64,000 bases of DNA, from assembly GCA_041398905.1 (NCBI GenBank), contig JAWKTV010000004.1, positions 1 through 64,000 of the forward strand, given 5' to 3'. Positions within the stretch are counted from its first letter, which is position 1, and each line of letters starts with the position of its first letter. Source of the DNA: JAWKTV01 sp041398905 (lineage in GTDB: Bacteria; Planctomycetota; Planctomycetia; Planctomycetales; Planctomycetaceae). The position numbers and the translations under genes are program-made. Below, one piece after another: positions 10,203 through 21,043 of this stretch. The notes beneath the pieces are model-generated. The model saw only the letters and a list, made by a program, of their open reading frames with translations. It was not told where the DNA came from and did not search any database.

Positions 10203-10737
10203 GACTTGGATCCTCAATGTGTACCTGGTGAAAGTGTCAAAGCGCGTTGTGCCCATCGTCTGATTGATCGACGGGCCATGCTCGCCCACTTCACCCACTT
10301 TCACAGGTCGACGCACCTTGCCTGTCCGGAATCCTTCAACACATCGCGCGACCGGCAGAATCTGCACTTCGATCCAGAAACTGGAAACTGCTGACGCACC
10401 GCCGCCTACGGTATTCCGCTCGCATGATCCGTTAGCTACAGACCAAGAAATTCAGAACCGGCAGGTTCGTACAACACCTTCGCCAACTGCCCGTAACAGT
10501 CGGCCAACCATGCGCACAATCGAACGATCCGTTATCGAGGACATGCGTGCGTTCGAGGTCGCCATCGCCCTGGTATGCACCTCGCGCCTTTCATGTTGCC
10601 CAGCGATCGGGCGAGAGAGGAATCTCCGCCGGCGGCTCGACCGGGTCGGTCAGCGACGCGCCCGGCTTCATAAGGCAGGTGCGTCGCGACAACGGCCCAA
10701 GCGCTGTTACGGCCTACCTTGCTTGTGTGCGAGAACT
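10203..10737. other. Divergent intergenic region between YTV protein and sulfatase
   Basis: 535 bases with no recognisable gene. The sulfatase frame happens to remain open through most of it, but the translation there is Arg/Ser/Thr-rich without family resemblance and precedes the signal peptide, so I treat it as non-coding. Promoters for both flanking genes must lie here. Confidence 0.5.
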
Positions 10738-12213
10738 TTGATCCGATGGTGTCCTTCTTCACTTCGGGAAGCAGCCGTAACCTGGAATCGTTCGTGCCCC
10801 GTCATCATTGGGGCGGTGCTGTTGCTGCTTCTATTCGCTGCGGGCGGCGCAACCGAAGCGGCGGAACGTCCCAGCTTCCTGGTGATATTGTGCGATGACC
10901 TGGGCTACGGTGATCTTGGCTGTTTTGGACATCCGGCCATCAAGACCCCGCACCTGGATCAGCTTGCGGCCGAAGGATTGCGACTGACCGATTGCTACTC
11001 CGCCGCTCCGATCTGCTCACCTTCACGGGCCGGTCTGTTGACGGGCCGCACCCCGAGTCGGTCGGGGGTCTATAGCTGGATCGCCAGCGGCAATCCGATG
11101 CAGCTTCCCGCCAGCGAGCGCACGATCGCCGCGCTGCTGCGGGAGGCCGGTTACGACACCTGTCACGTCGGTAAGTGGCATCTCAACGGGCACTTCAACA
11201 GTCCGCGTCACCTGCAGCCGGGCGACCATGGGTTCGACCATTGGTTCAGCACGCAGAACAACGCCGCTCCGTCACATGAGAATCCGACCAATTTTGTGCG
11301 GAATGGTGAGAAGGTCGGACCACTAACAGGCTACTCGTGCCAGGTCGTCGCTGACGAGGCGATCAACTGGCTCAAGGGCCGACGGGGGAGTGACGCGCCG
11401 TTCTTTCAATTCGTCTGCTTTCACGAACCCCACGAGCCGATCGCCTCGCCTCCCGAACTGGTGGCTCACTACCCCGATGCGGTGAAGCAGGGCGAGGCGT
11501 TGTACTACGCGAACGTCGAGAACATGGATGCTGCGGTCGGGAGGCTGCTGGCGGCGCTCGATGAACTGCACCTCAGCGAGGGCTCGCTGGTGATTTTCAC
11601 GTCTGACAATGGCCCGGAGACACTCGACCGTTACGCCGGCGCTTGGCGGTCGCACGGATCGCCGGGGCCGCTGCGGGGGATGAAGCTGCACCTCTACGAC
11701 GGCGGGATTCGCGTGCCGGGCATCGTCCGCTGGCCCGGGCGCGTCAAGGCGGGACAAGCCAGCAACGTGCCCGTCGCCTCGCTTGATTTTCTGCCGACCT
11801 TCTGCGAACTGGCTGGCGTCGATGTGCCGACCGACAAGCCGCTTGATGGCACGAGCCTCGCGGGCTTCCTCAGGGGCGAAGAACTGCGCCGCGAACGCCC
11901 ACTCTTCTGGCATTACTACGGCGGCATCGGCAATCGGCAGGTGGGAGTGCGGCATGGCGACTGGAAACTCGTCGCCGGGTGGGACGGCCCGCATGACATG
12001 CCGGCGGGAGCCTCGCTCAATCCCGGCACGGTCGACCAACTGCGTGCATCGCGACTGACGGCGTTCGAACTGTACGATGTGCGGCAAGACGTTGACGAAG
12101 TCGAGGAACTGTCGACGCGAGCGACCAGCGAGTACGACCGACTCCGAACGTTCGCGCAGGAGACGTACGGCGAGGTCTTGAAGGAAGGGCCGAATTGGGT
12201 CTTTGAGAAGTAA
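10738..12213 (+). CDS. Secreted type I sulfatase (alkaline phosphatase superfamily)
   Basis: Hydrolyses sulfate esters, probably of sulfated polysaccharides, outside the cytoplasm. The mature part begins after a signal peptide (VIIGAVLLLLLFAAGGATEA); TTG 10738 is the best in-frame start, though no strong ribosome site marks it. The metal site (LCDDLGYGDLGCFG), the Cys-Ser-Pro-Ser-Arg motif at about residue 93 that is converted to formylglycine, GKWHLNG, and TSDNGPE are all present. At about 490 residues it has normal family length. No sulfatase-maturating radical SAM enzyme is adjacent; in planctomycetes it is usually encoded elsewhere. The substrate cannot be read from sequence. Confidence 0.95.
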   Translation: MIRWCPSSLREAAVTWNRSCPVIIGAVLLLLLFAAGGATEAAERPSFLVILCDDLGYGDLGCFGHPAIKTPHLDQLAAEGLRLTDCYSAAPICSPSRAGLLTGRTPSRSGVYSWIASGNPMQLPASERTIAALLREAGYDTCHVGKWHLNGHFNSPRHLQPGDHGFDHWFSTQNNAAPSHENPTNFVRNGEKVGPLTGYSCQVVADEAINWLKGRRGSDAPFFQFVCFHEPHEPIASPPELVAHYPDAVKQGEALYYANVENMDAAVGRLLAALDELHLSEGSLVIFTSDNGPETLDRYAGAWRSHGSPGPLRGMKLHLYDGGIRVPGIVRWPGRVKAGQASNVPVASLDFLPTFCELAGVDVPTDKPLDGTSLAGFLRGEELRRERPLFWHYYGGIGNRQVGVRHGDWKLVAGWDGPHDMPAGASLNPGTVDQLRASRLTAFELYDVRQDVDEVEELSTRATSEYDRLRTFAQETYGEVLKEGPNWVFEK

Positions 12214-12447
12214 CATCGTGATGCACCGGGTTTCGCTCAATCGGTCACGATGTCAGGCCAGCGAACGATTACGGCGTCCCCGGCACGCCCAACCGGAAGC
12301 CTGCGGAGGAGGGGGATGGATGCCAATCGATAGCACACCATCGGGCCGACGAAGAAGTGGGCCTGAGAAGATTCGTCCGTGCAGCCGACAACCGCTCGGG
12401 ATCACCGACGCCTCAACTGCTCATCATTACTAACGTGGAGTATTCGC

Positions 12448-15400
12448 TTGCGAAGTTTTCTCATGGCGTGTCTGCTGCTGGTACTTGCCGTCTCGGCGCC
12501 TGCGCGTGCGGATGATTTCTTCGAGGGGCTCGAACCGGGACTCATAGGCACTTACCGGGATGCGGATCACGAGTACCAGCGTATCGATCGCACCATCGGC
12601 ATCGACTTCGGTGACCGGGCACCGCTGCCACAGCTCGATGCGGATGCCTTTCAGGTCGAGTGGACGGGCGTGTTGTTCGTCCGCAGCGACACCAATTATC
12701 GCTTCGCCGCCTTTGGCGAGGGAGAGGTTCACGTCGAGGTTGACGGCCAGCCGGCAGTTACGGGCGAACTGCAAGAGGCGGGCTGGCTGCATGGCCCGGA
12801 CACCGCGCTGGAGTTTGGCTTTCTGCCGATCAAGGTGATGCTCAAGAAGTCAACGCCGTCGGCGTCGCTGCGGCTGTTCTGGGAGTCGGACGAGTTCCCC
12901 CGCGAGCCTCTGCCGTATCACCTGCTGTTCCACCGTGAAGGCGGTGAGCGCGCCCAACTGGTGGAGCACGGCCGGGTGCTGTTCGACGCTCATCGCTGCA
13001 GTCGCTGCCATGCGCGGAGTGATCTCCCTCGCTCCCCCGAAGGCCCGCCACTGATCGCCGTTGCTTCGGAGATCAATCCCGACTGGATTTTCCAGAAGCT
13101 GAAGCATCAGCACGCGGGTCGGGCGCACGACAAGATGCCAAGTTTCGGATTCGATGACGAACAGGCGAACGCCGTCGCTGCTTGGCTGTGGCAGATCAAC
13201 GCGCCGCCACAGATCGCCAGCATCCGGGAGACCCAGGGGGATCAACAGAAGGTGATCGACGAAGGCCTGACGCTGGTGAAGTCGATCGGCTGCCTTGCGT
13301 GTCATGTGCTGCAGGGGGCCGGTACGAGCGGCCCTTATGGTGGTGGCGACCTGACCGACATCGGCAGTCGGCGAACCGTCAACTGGGTTTACACCTGGCT
13401 GTCGAACCCCGATCGCATGCACCCGCATCATCAGATGCCGCGCTACAAGCTGACGCCGACCGAACGCCAGAGCATGGCCCGCGCGCTCACCAGCCTGACG
13501 TTCGATCCCAATGTCGCCTTCGAGCGGCCGTTTCAGGAGAACAACACGCAGGTCGTCGAGGCCGGCGAACAACTGATGAAGCAGACACGCTGCTTCAACT
13601 GCCACAAGATTCCCGCATCGGAGATCGACCTTCGCGGGCTGCCGCTGCTCGACCAGCCGGTCGAGGACTGGGACCGCTCCTGCCTTGCGGAGACACCTGA
13701 TCTCGCCAAGGGTCGACCTGCGTATCCGCAGGCGGACCGAGCGGCGCTGCGGGCGTATGTCGAGTTCCTCACCACCGCCGCTCCTCCTCAGGTTGAGACG
13801 ATCGAGTCTGACCCGGGTGACGAGCCGCGGCCCGCACCGGTCGATACCGATCGTAATGACGTGCTGACTCAATACGAGCATGGCCGGATGGTGCTGGAGC
13901 GACGCAACTGCCTCGCCTGCCACGAGCGGGACGGGCTGTCCGGCATCGTCGCCACCGCCGGGCAACTGGCGGAAAAGACGAACGAGCTACGGGGACTCAG
14001 CGAAGCCCTCATTCCGCCGAACCTCACGGCCGTCGGCGACAAGCTGGAAGACGCGGCTCTGATGCAAGCGGTGGGAGGTGACCAGCCGGAGCCTCGCCTG
14101 CCGTGGCTGAAGGTGCGGATGCCGAAGTTCGCGCACACCGACGAAGAGCGTGCCGCCGTCGCTCATTACCTGACGGTGCAGGATCGAATTCCCGCTGCCG
14201 CGCCGGCCGTGACGAACGAGCCGGACCCGCATGCGGCGCAGCCGCTGGAAGTCGACGCCGAGACGTTGCTGGCTGGTCGGCAACTGGTGGGAACGGGGGG
14301 CCTGGGTTGCATCGCGTGTCACAAGGTGGGTGACTACGAACCCCGCAACACCGCCCTCGGCACTCGGGGTTCTGACCTCAGACAGATGCGAGGCCGGGTC
14401 CGCGAGGAGTTCTTCCATCGCTGGTGCCGCTCGCCGCTGCGAGTGGTGCCGGGTGTCGAGATGCCGTCCTATGACCTCCCGCCCAAGACGCGACCGGATG
14501 CGAACCCGGAAGAGTTGCTGGCGACCTTATGGACCGCGATCAGCGACCCACGATTCGAAGCACCCACCAACCCCGCGCAGGTCGAGCAGTTATTAAGTCT
14601 CCAGCCGGGCGATGCGCCGGTGATTGTTCGCGATGTGTTCCAGATCTCAAAGGAGAACGGCGGAGGTTACGTCCCCTACTCCTTCGCGATGGGTTTCGAC
14701 AACGGCCACAGCATCCTGCTGGACCTGGAGCGCGGCTGCGTCCGCGACTGGACCTTCGGCGACTTCGCGCGGCAACGGACTGAGGGAAAGAGTTGGTACT
14801 GGGACCTCGCCGGCACCCCGTTGGTGAGCGGCCTCAAACCGCAAAGCGATTTCGTCTTGGAGCGGGATGGCAAGTTCGTTCGGCTCGGCACCCTGCCCGT
14901 GCAACCCGGTACTGGTCTCGACTCACACTGGGTCGAGAACGAGATCACCAGTGAGGTGATTGTCCGTTACCACCTCGCTGTCCCCGCTGAGCCGGACTGG
15001 AAGGTCTTCGTGGAGGAGCACTGGCTCGCCAGCCCGCCAACTGGTGTGCCGGTCGCTGGCATGCTGCGACAAGTCCGCGCGGCGATCGCCTGGGAAGATC
15101 GCGAACCGGGCGAGCGGGACCGGCTCTGGTTTGCTCCGGTTGAGACCGCCGCGCGATTGCTCGACGCGGCAACGACGATTGAACAGGAGTGGCAACAGTG
15201 CGGCGAACTTGGACGAGGCGTCCCGCTCGAACGAGCCCGGCCGCTCTCGGTGAAGTACTCCAGCCGCCCCGCGCCGCACACTCCGTCGGTGATCCCGGCG
15301 CGTGAGTTTCCCGCGAACACGACCGTCGTTAAGTCGGCACCCGGTTTTGTGGGGGAGCGGCTCCCGCACGTCAACACGTTGATGCCCACCGCCATCCTGT

Positions 15401-16725
15401 GCGAAGAAGACGGCAGTCTGACGCTGACATCGCTGAAGGGCGAGCTGGTGCGACTCACCGACAGCGATGGCGACGGAGCCATCGACAAGCGGCAGGTGCT
15501 GGCGGAAGGGCTTGCCGCGCCGTTTGGGGTGCTGCGATCGCCGCTCAATCAAGTGACGCAGATTGAGCATCCTCAGGCAGCCGCGTGGCTGGTCTGTCAC
15601 AAGCCGGAACTGCTCGAACTGACGGACGAAGTTGGCGAAGGACAGGCTCGCGGGTCGTCGGCCCTCGCCACCGGCTGGGGCTACACCGACAATTATCACG
15701 ACTGGTCCGCCGGGCCAGTGACGAATGACAAGAGCAATCCGTTCTCTATTGGCGATGTCTACGTCGCCACCAGCAGCGATTACGCACAGGCCGGCCGGCC
15801 TGAAGAGCTGTGCCGCTGGCGAGGGAAGGTTCTCCGCATCTCCCCGTTGGGTGAAGTCGTACCAATCGCGCACGAGCTGCGGTATCCGATGGGGATCGCC
15901 TTCGATCCGGAAGGCCGGCTGTTCGTCAGCGATCAGCAGGGAGTCGGCAACTGCTACAACGAGATCAACCACATCGTCGAAGGTCGACGCTATGGCGTGA
16001 AGGGGCTCTACGATCCGGAGTCAGACCAACCCGAGACGCGGGCTGCGGTGCAGATTCCGCATCCGCTCACCCGCAGCGTCAATGGCATCTTTATCCCGAA
16101 GAACATTGACTCGCTCGCCCCGTTCGCCGGGCATGGCATCGGCTGCGAGTACAACGGCAAGTTCCTCGTCCGCTTCTCGCTGCAGGAGGTCGATGGCGAA
16201 CTGCAAGGGGCGATGTACCTCTTCTCGAAGAGCGAGTGGGACAAACCCGACGAGATGTTCCTTGGCCCAATGTGCGGCGCCGTTGCAAAGAACGGCGACC
16301 TGTATATCGGATCGATTCACGACAGCGGCTGGCTCGGCGGACTCAACACCGGCGAGATCGTCCGCCTGCGTCGCGAGGGCGAGTTCCCGAATGGCATCCG
16401 CGAGCTGCGGGCCACCCCGACCGGCTTCGAGATCGAGTTCCTGCGTCCTGTCGATAGGGCAATGGCCGAGCAGGTGTCGAAATACACGCTCTCTGGAGCG
16501 ACCCGCGTCTGGCAGGGGAGCTACGCCACCCCCGACAGCGGCCAGTACCAGCCCAAGGTCGAGGGGGCAGCGCTCTCCGCTGATGGCCACACGGTGACCC
16601 TGACTGTCGACCGGCTTGAGCCGTCTTACGTGTACGAAGTCAACGTGCGCGGCCTGGAGTCTGGCGACGAAGCGATGTTCCCGACGACCGGGTACTATAC
16701 GATGAATCGCGTGCCCACGAAGTAG
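12448..16725 (+). CDS. PA14 / five-haem cytochrome c / beta-propeller giant secreted protein
   Basis: A 1425-residue exported protein. TTG 12448, seven bases after GGAG, opens a signal peptide (SFLMACLLLVLAVSAPARA); ATG 12463 is an alternative start. Order of parts: a PA14-like sugar-binding region (about residues 30-150, VLFVRSDTNYRFAAFGEGE), then five c-type haem motifs CxxCH at about residues 184, 282, 382, 488 and 621 (CSRCH, CLACH, CFNCH, CLACH, CIACH), a linker domain, then a propeller resembling PQQ-dependent sugar dehydrogenases (about 950-1320, GIAFDPEGRLFVSDQQGVGNCYNEI), and a C-terminal beta domain. Similar giant proteins are abundant in planctomycetes and are thought to couple carbohydrate oxidation or binding to electron transfer; the reaction is unknown. 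It lies 234 bases after the sulfatase, and a strong hairpin follows it. Confidence 0.93.
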   Translation: MRSFLMACLLLVLAVSAPARADDFFEGLEPGLIGTYRDADHEYQRIDRTIGIDFGDRAPLPQLDADAFQVEWTGVLFVRSDTNYRFAAFGEGEVHVEVDGQPAVTGELQEAGWLHGPDTALEFGFLPIKVMLKKSTPSASLRLFWESDEFPREPLPYHLLFHREGGERAQLVEHGRVLFDAHRCSRCHARSDLPRSPEGPPLIAVASEINPDWIFQKLKHQHAGRAHDKMPSFGFDDEQANAVAAWLWQINAPPQIASIRETQGDQQKVIDEGLTLVKSIGCLACHVLQGAGTSGPYGGGDLTDIGSRRTVNWVYTWLSNPDRMHPHHQMPRYKLTPTERQSMARALTSLTFDPNVAFERPFQENNTQVVEAGEQLMKQTRCFNCHKIPASEIDLRGLPLLDQPVEDWDRSCLAETPDLAKGRPAYPQADRAALRAYVEFLTTAAPPQVETIESDPGDEPRPAPVDTDRNDVLTQYEHGRMVLERRNCLACHERDGLSGIVATAGQLAEKTNELRGLSEALIPPNLTAVGDKLEDAALMQAVGGDQPEPRLPWLKVRMPKFAHTDEERAAVAHYLTVQDRIPAAAPAVTNEPDPHAAQPLEVDAETLLAGRQLVGTGGLGCIACHKVGDYEPRNTALGTRGSDLRQMRGRVREEFFHRWCRSPLRVVPGVEMPSYDLPPKTRPDANPEELLATLWTAISDPRFEAPTNPAQVEQLLSLQPGDAPVIVRDVFQISKENGGGYVPYSFAMGFDNGHSILLDLERGCVRDWTFGDFARQRTEGKSWYWDLAGTPLVSGLKPQSDFVLERDGKFVRLGTLPVQPGTGLDSHWVENEITSEVIVRYHLAVPAEPDWKVFVEEHWLASPPTGVPVAGMLRQVRAAIAWEDREPGERDRLWFAPVETAARLLDAATTIEQEWQQCGELGRGVPLERARPLSVKYSSRPAPHTPSVIPAREFPANTTVVKSAPGFVGERLPHVNTLMPTAILCEEDGSLTLTSLKGELVRLTDSDGDGAIDKRQVLAEGLAAPFGVLRSPLNQVTQIEHPQAAAWLVCHKPELLELTDEVGEGQARGSSALATGWGYTDNYHDWSAGPVTNDKSNPFSIGDVYVATSSDYAQAGRPEELCRWRGKVLRISPLGEVVPIAHELRYPMGIAFDPEGRLFVSDQQGVGNCYNEINHIVEGRRYGVKGLYDPESDQPETRAAVQIPHPLTRSVNGIFIPKNIDSLAPFAGHGIGCEYNGKFLVRFSLQEVDGELQGAMYLFSKSEWDKPDEMFLGPMCGAVAKNGDLYIGSIHDSGWLGGLNTGEIVRLRREGEFPNGIRELRATPTGFEIEFLRPVDRAMAEQVSKYTLSGATRVWQGSYATPDSGQYQPKVEGAALSADGHTVTLTVDRLEPSYVYEVNVRGLESGDEAMFPTTGYYTMNRVPTK

Positions 16726-16760
16726 GTGGCTGTCCCCCTGTCGATCGAGGGTTCGTTCCC

Positions 16761-16792
16761 GCGACCCGGTCGCTCAAAAGCGACCGGGTCGC
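16761..16792 (+). terminator. Perfect 14-bp hairpin after the cytochrome gene
   Basis: GCGACCCGGTCGCT at 16761-16774, a four-base loop, and its exact complement at 16779-16792, 35 bases after the stop. There is no U-tract. A close relative of this hairpin lies at 25881-25912. Confidence 0.65.
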
Positions 16793-17010
16793 TCGTCGAG
16801 AGAGAGAGGCGACCAGTGATGGGGAGCACTCCGCAGGAACTCCCGGTGGGAGCACGTGTGAACTCGGGTGTTTCCGCTTTCGCGGAGCGCCCCCGCCCCC
16901 GTCGGTGACCATACCATGAGCCGGACGCCAACCCGGGAGGCCAGACTGGCGGCGACGATTGGCGACTTCACCCCGTCCGCAGGTTCGTCCGACAGCGTCC
17001 CGCTGACGGA

Positions 17011-17370
17011 ATGATTGCCCGCCTGATCGCGGTCTCCATGCTGACGAATGCGGTGTTCGCCTGTTGGTTCGCCGGATTGGGAACTGGGGCGTCCCCCGCT
17101 CTGGTCCCGGCGCATGGCGTGATGATGGCACTGAGTGTCGCAACCTGGAGCGTGCAGTTCGTCGTTCAGTGGATCGTGAAATCTCTGATGGTGACCGGCT
17201 TGCTGCCAACCCGAATCGGCACTGCGGCGCTCATCAGCTTCATCTGGTTCGGCCCGGAGTTCGTGGTGGCATTGGTATTCTTCGGGGTCGTCCTCGCGGT
17301 CCGGATTTTGATGGACGGGTTCCTGTCAGGCAGGACGCGGCCGCGATCTGTCGGTAGCATTGAGGCCTGA
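17011..17370 (+). CDS. Small multi-pass membrane protein, unknown
   Basis: A 119-residue frame with three or four hydrophobic segments (about residues 8-28, 33-54, 66-76 and 80-98) and a short Arg-rich C-terminal tail. It starts at ATG 17011 without a strong ribosome site and ends 29 bases before the BatA-like gene, so the two may be co-transcribed. I do not recognise a family. The hydrophobic pattern and the tight spacing to the next gene favour a real gene. Confidence 0.6.
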   Translation: MIARLIAVSMLTNAVFACWFAGLGTGASPALVPAHGVMMALSVATWSVQFVVQWIVKSLMVTGLLPTRIGTAALISFIWFGPEFVVALVFFGVVLAVRILMDGFLSGRTRPRSVGSIEA

Positions 17371-17399
17371 CCCCAGCAGCAACGACGCAGTCAACTCGC

Positions 17400-19718
17400 A
17401 TGGACTTCGCCTCCCCCTGGATTCTGAGTGGACTGGTACTGGCTTCGCTGCCAGTGCTGATTCACCTCTTTTCCCGGCGGGACTATCGCCCCGAGCCGTG
17501 GGCGGCGATGCGGTTCTTGAAGGCGGCGATCGAACGCCGGCAGCGGCAAATGCGGTTGGAGTCGTTGCTGCTGCTGGTGCTGCGAACGCTCGTCATCGTG
17601 CTGTTGGTGCTGGCTTTGGCGGAGCCTCGCTTTTACGCCGGCTCGGGCGTCGCCAACTCACGGGAGCCAATACTTCGCCTGCTGGTGCTCGATTTGTCAG
17701 CGAGCATGGGGAGTCGAGCAGGGGGGACGACCGCGTACGACAGGGCGATCGCGGAAGTCGAGCGGTTGCTCGATGACGCCGCGGCCGGCGACGCGTTTCA
17801 ACTCGTGCGGATCGCTGGGTCCTCTCCCCGCGCGATCATTCGACGCCCCACCCACATGCCGGCCGACGTGCGCGGCGAACTCGCCCGGTGGCCGCTCACC
17901 GAAGAACGCGGAGATGTCACGGCGACGCTTCAACAGGTGGTCGAACTGCTGCGGCAAACCCCGGAGCCGGCCCGTCGGCAGGTCGTCGTGCTGTCGGATC
18001 TGCAGCGGACGAACTGGCTCCCGGACGAACCGCGGCTGCGATCGCGTTTGCAGCAGTTGCTGCGTCAAACGCGAGCTGGCGGACGTGCAGTTCATCGATG
18101 TCGCGCCGGCTCCATCCGGGAATCTGGCGGTGATGAAGATCGAACCTTCGCATGAAATCGCGACTGCGGGGCAATCGCTGGAGTGGACCGCGACCATCCG
18201 CAACTTCAGCCGTTCACCGGTGACCACGCGACTGGAATGGCGGGATGGCAACACGGTCGTCGATATCGTTTCGGTCGACGTTCCGCCCCTTGAGGAGACG
18301 ACCTCGCGCTATCGCGGCCCGGCTTCGGGCAGTTGGGCCCACACGATGGAGGCCCGCCTGCTGATCGAGGACCGGCTGTCGATCGACAACCAGCGTCGGG
18401 CCGTTGTGCCGCTCCGCGAGTCGATTCGCGTACTCCTGGTGGATGGCCAGCCCGCCCTCCGGCCGATGCAGGGGGCGGCCGACTATGTGCAACTCGCACT
18501 TTCCCCGCCGCGAACGGCACGGAGTGGTGAGCGGGCTTCCCCCCGGCTGGCGATTCAGCCCACCGTGCTGCCGGATACCGAACTAGCGAACGCCAACCTC
18601 CGCGACTTCGATGTCGTCTGGCTGTGTAATGTCCCCACCGTCCCCTCCCAGGTCGCGGCTCGGCTGGCGGGATGGGTCGAACAAGGGGGCGGGTTGATCA
18701 TTACGCTGGGGGATGCGGTTGATGCGAGTCAGTACAACGGAGCGCTCGGTGGCGAGGGTGCTGATCTGCTTCCCGCCCGGCTGGGTGCCAGGCGGGAACC
18801 TGACTCCGCGGCGAGCTTTGTCACCATGCGGCCGACCGAGCCGTTTCACCCGATCCTGTCGATGTTCGCCGGGAATCCTGACGCCGGACTGCTGACCACC
18901 ATCGTCGAGAGCTACATCGCGCTCGACGGTGAACTCGCAAGTGGTGCGGAGATCGCAGTCTGGCTTAGTAACGACGACCCACTGGTGCTGACTCGATCGC
19001 GCGGGGCGGGGCGGACGCTGATGGTCCTCACGTCAGCAGACGATCGCTGGGGCAATTGGGGCGTCTGGCCGAGCTTTGTGCCGATGGTCCACCGGTTCGT
19101 CCGTTACGTGGCTGTTGGCGCGGGCCATCCCAACGAATTGGAGGTCTCGACGCCGATCATCCGTCGATTGCCGCCGATGCTGCTGGAGACGGAGCCACGA
19201 TTGACGCGGCCGGACGGTCAAACCCTCTCCGGGCCGCCCGCTGTGATGCACAGGAATGCGAGGTCCGGTTCGATCAGACCCAGCAAAGCGGGATGTATCA
19301 ACTGGAACTGGGCGGCCCGCTCAATCGTCGTGAATCGATCGCGGTCAACGTATCAACCGACGAGAGCGACCCATTGGGAACGAGCGAGCAGGTGTTCAGT
19401 CAACAGTTGCTCGGCGGAGAAGCAGTGCAGTTCACTGATCAGTGGGTGCCTCGACAGGCAGGCGGGGAGTCGATGACGCGGACGGGCAGTCTTGCGGAGC
19501 TGCTGTTGATCGCGGCCGGTTGCCTGCTGCTGATCGAGCAGGTGATGGCGTGGCGCATCGGCTGGGGTGTTGCGACCCTGACCGCCGTCGCCGTGCTGGC
19601 CGCGCTCTGGCAGTCGTACCTTGTCAGTGCCTGGCTGGCCGCCGCGCTGCTGTTGATCTGCCTCGCGTTCGGAGTGCTGCTCCACCAGCGACTGAACTTC
19701 ACTCGCGTCGCGGCGTAA
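17400..19718 (+). CDS. BatA-like membrane protein with VWA region (two frame breaks)
   Basis: The N-terminus is the double-membrane-segment module of BatA-type proteins (LASLPVLIHLFSRRDYRPEPWAAM, then LLLLVLRTLVIVLLVLALAEPRF), followed by a von Willebrand A-like region with Asp-x-Ser-x-Ser (VLDLSASMGS). A glutamine-amidotransferase-like middle (VWLCNVPTVPSQVAARLAGW, GGGLIITLGDAVD) follows, and two C-terminal membrane helices end the protein. Frame shifts are needed near 18070 (continuing as RELADVQFIDVAP) and near 19240 (continuing as VRFDQTQQSGMYQLELGG). The 2319-base span equals 773 codons, so the shifts cancel. Such proteins usually work with MoxR and DUF58 partners; in this window the DUF58 gene is at 1175-2587. 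Confidence 0.88.
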
Positions 19719-20123
19719 ACGAGCGTGGCCGCTGGCAAGGATTCGGTTCAGGGGAGTCGGGGGTCACTCAGGTATTCAACGCGTCGAGCCTGTCCCCGAT
19801 ATCGCCGCTCCGGGTTTCCTGCGATGGCGGCGGAAAGCAGGATGTACCTTGGGGGCCTCGTGATTCCTTCGAGGGTGGCGTTCTCTCGGAACATCACGTC
19901 TTGCGGAGTGGTCAAGTTGCTTGTGCGGGCAACGGAATTCGGATGCCGACAACCTCTCGTTAGCAAAGCTCCCGGGCTGGTGGGCGCATTGAACACCCCG
20001 CCCGGATTCGCAAGCGTCGATGCACACCGCTAAGATGCGGGCCCAATGTGAGTTCGGCTGCTCAGAGTCGGTGGCGGCGACCTCGGACTGTGGTGAAGGC
20101 ACGTTGACGGAGAGATAGAACCT
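19719..20123. other. Intergenic, no gene seen
   Basis: 405 bases between the BatA-like gene and the SDR gene. No frame shows a family pattern; probably the SDR promoter region. Confidence 0.45.
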
Positions 20124-20858
20124 GTGAGCACACTTGCGGACAAAACAGCGTTGGTGACCGGCGGGGGTACCGGAATCGGAGCGGCTGTCGCGCTCGCGCT
20201 GGCGGCCGAAGGCTGCCATGTCGCGATCACCGGACGACGTGAGGATAAGCTGCGGGAGACGGCGGCCCAACAAGTCGAAGCACCGCCGCTATTGTTCCAC
20301 GCCGCCGATGTCTCCGTGCGTGAACAAGCCCGGCTGCTCGTCGACTGGGCCAACAAGCAGCTCGGGAGAATCGACATTCTGGTGAACTCGGCCGGCATCA
20401 ACGTGCCGAAGCGGACAATGGCGGCGCTCGACCCGGCTGATTGGGACAAGCTGATGAAGGTGAACGCCACCGCGGCGTACAACACCATGTTCTACACACT
20501 GCCGCAGATGCGACAGCGGCAGGACGGGTTGATCGTCAACATCGTCTCGATCGCCGGGCTGCGTGCCAGTCCACTGGGGGGCGTCGCTTACAGTGCGTCA
20601 AAGTTCGCCATGGCCGCGCTAGGCACGTGCGTCGCCCTGGAAGAAAAGGACACCGGCATCCGGGTGACGAACGTGCATCCGGGCGAGGTGGAGACGCCCA
20701 TCCTGGACGCGCGGCCCGTTCCGGTCACGCAGGAGCACCGCGACCGGATTCTGCAGCCGGAGGATGTCGCGGCCGCGGTGGTGATGGTCGCGAAGCTCCC
20801 GCCCCGGGCGCACGTTCAGGACATCGTCATCAAGCCAACGACGCAGGCCTTCGCTTGA
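20124..20858 (+). CDS. Short-chain dehydrogenase/reductase
   Basis: A 244-residue classical SDR, an NAD(P)-dependent oxidoreductase of the cytoplasm. The cofactor motif Thr-Gly-Gly-Gly-Thr-Gly-Ile-Gly is at about residues 12-19, the structural Asn-Ser-Ala-Gly motif near 90, the catalytic Ser in VSIAG near 142 and Tyr-Ser-Ala-Ser-Lys near 155. An Arg after the second strand (TGRRED) suggests NADP preference. GTG 20124 follows GGAGAG at good spacing. Substrate unknown. The next gene, an amidohydrolase, starts 185 bases on. Confidence 0.93.
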   Translation: MSTLADKTALVTGGGTGIGAAVALALAAEGCHVAITGRREDKLRETAAQQVEAPPLLFHAADVSVREQARLLVDWANKQLGRIDILVNSAGINVPKRTMAALDPADWDKLMKVNATAAYNTMFYTLPQMRQRQDGLIVNIVSIAGLRASPLGGVAYSASKFAMAALGTCVALEEKDTGIRVTNVHPGEVETPILDARPVPVTQEHRDRILQPEDVAAAVVMVAKLPPRAHVQDIVIKPTTQAFA

Positions 20859-21043
20859 GTCTGTCGCGTGTGGCTGAGACAGCGAATTGTGCCTCAGCCT
20901 CGCGAGTTGCGAGGGCTTGACGGCAGACCTGTCTTCAGTTGGTACTCACTCGTCAAGTCCCGCCGCGTCGGACGTGGCGACTCATCCGCATTGGATCTCC
21001 GCTGTCACTTGTCGCCGCATGTCACGCGGGAAGGGTTTGTAGA

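Noticed and set aside
10264..10737. Upstream extension of the sulfatase reading frame by about 158 residues
   Set aside because: The extension lacks resemblance to sulfatases and would place the signal peptide deep inside the protein.
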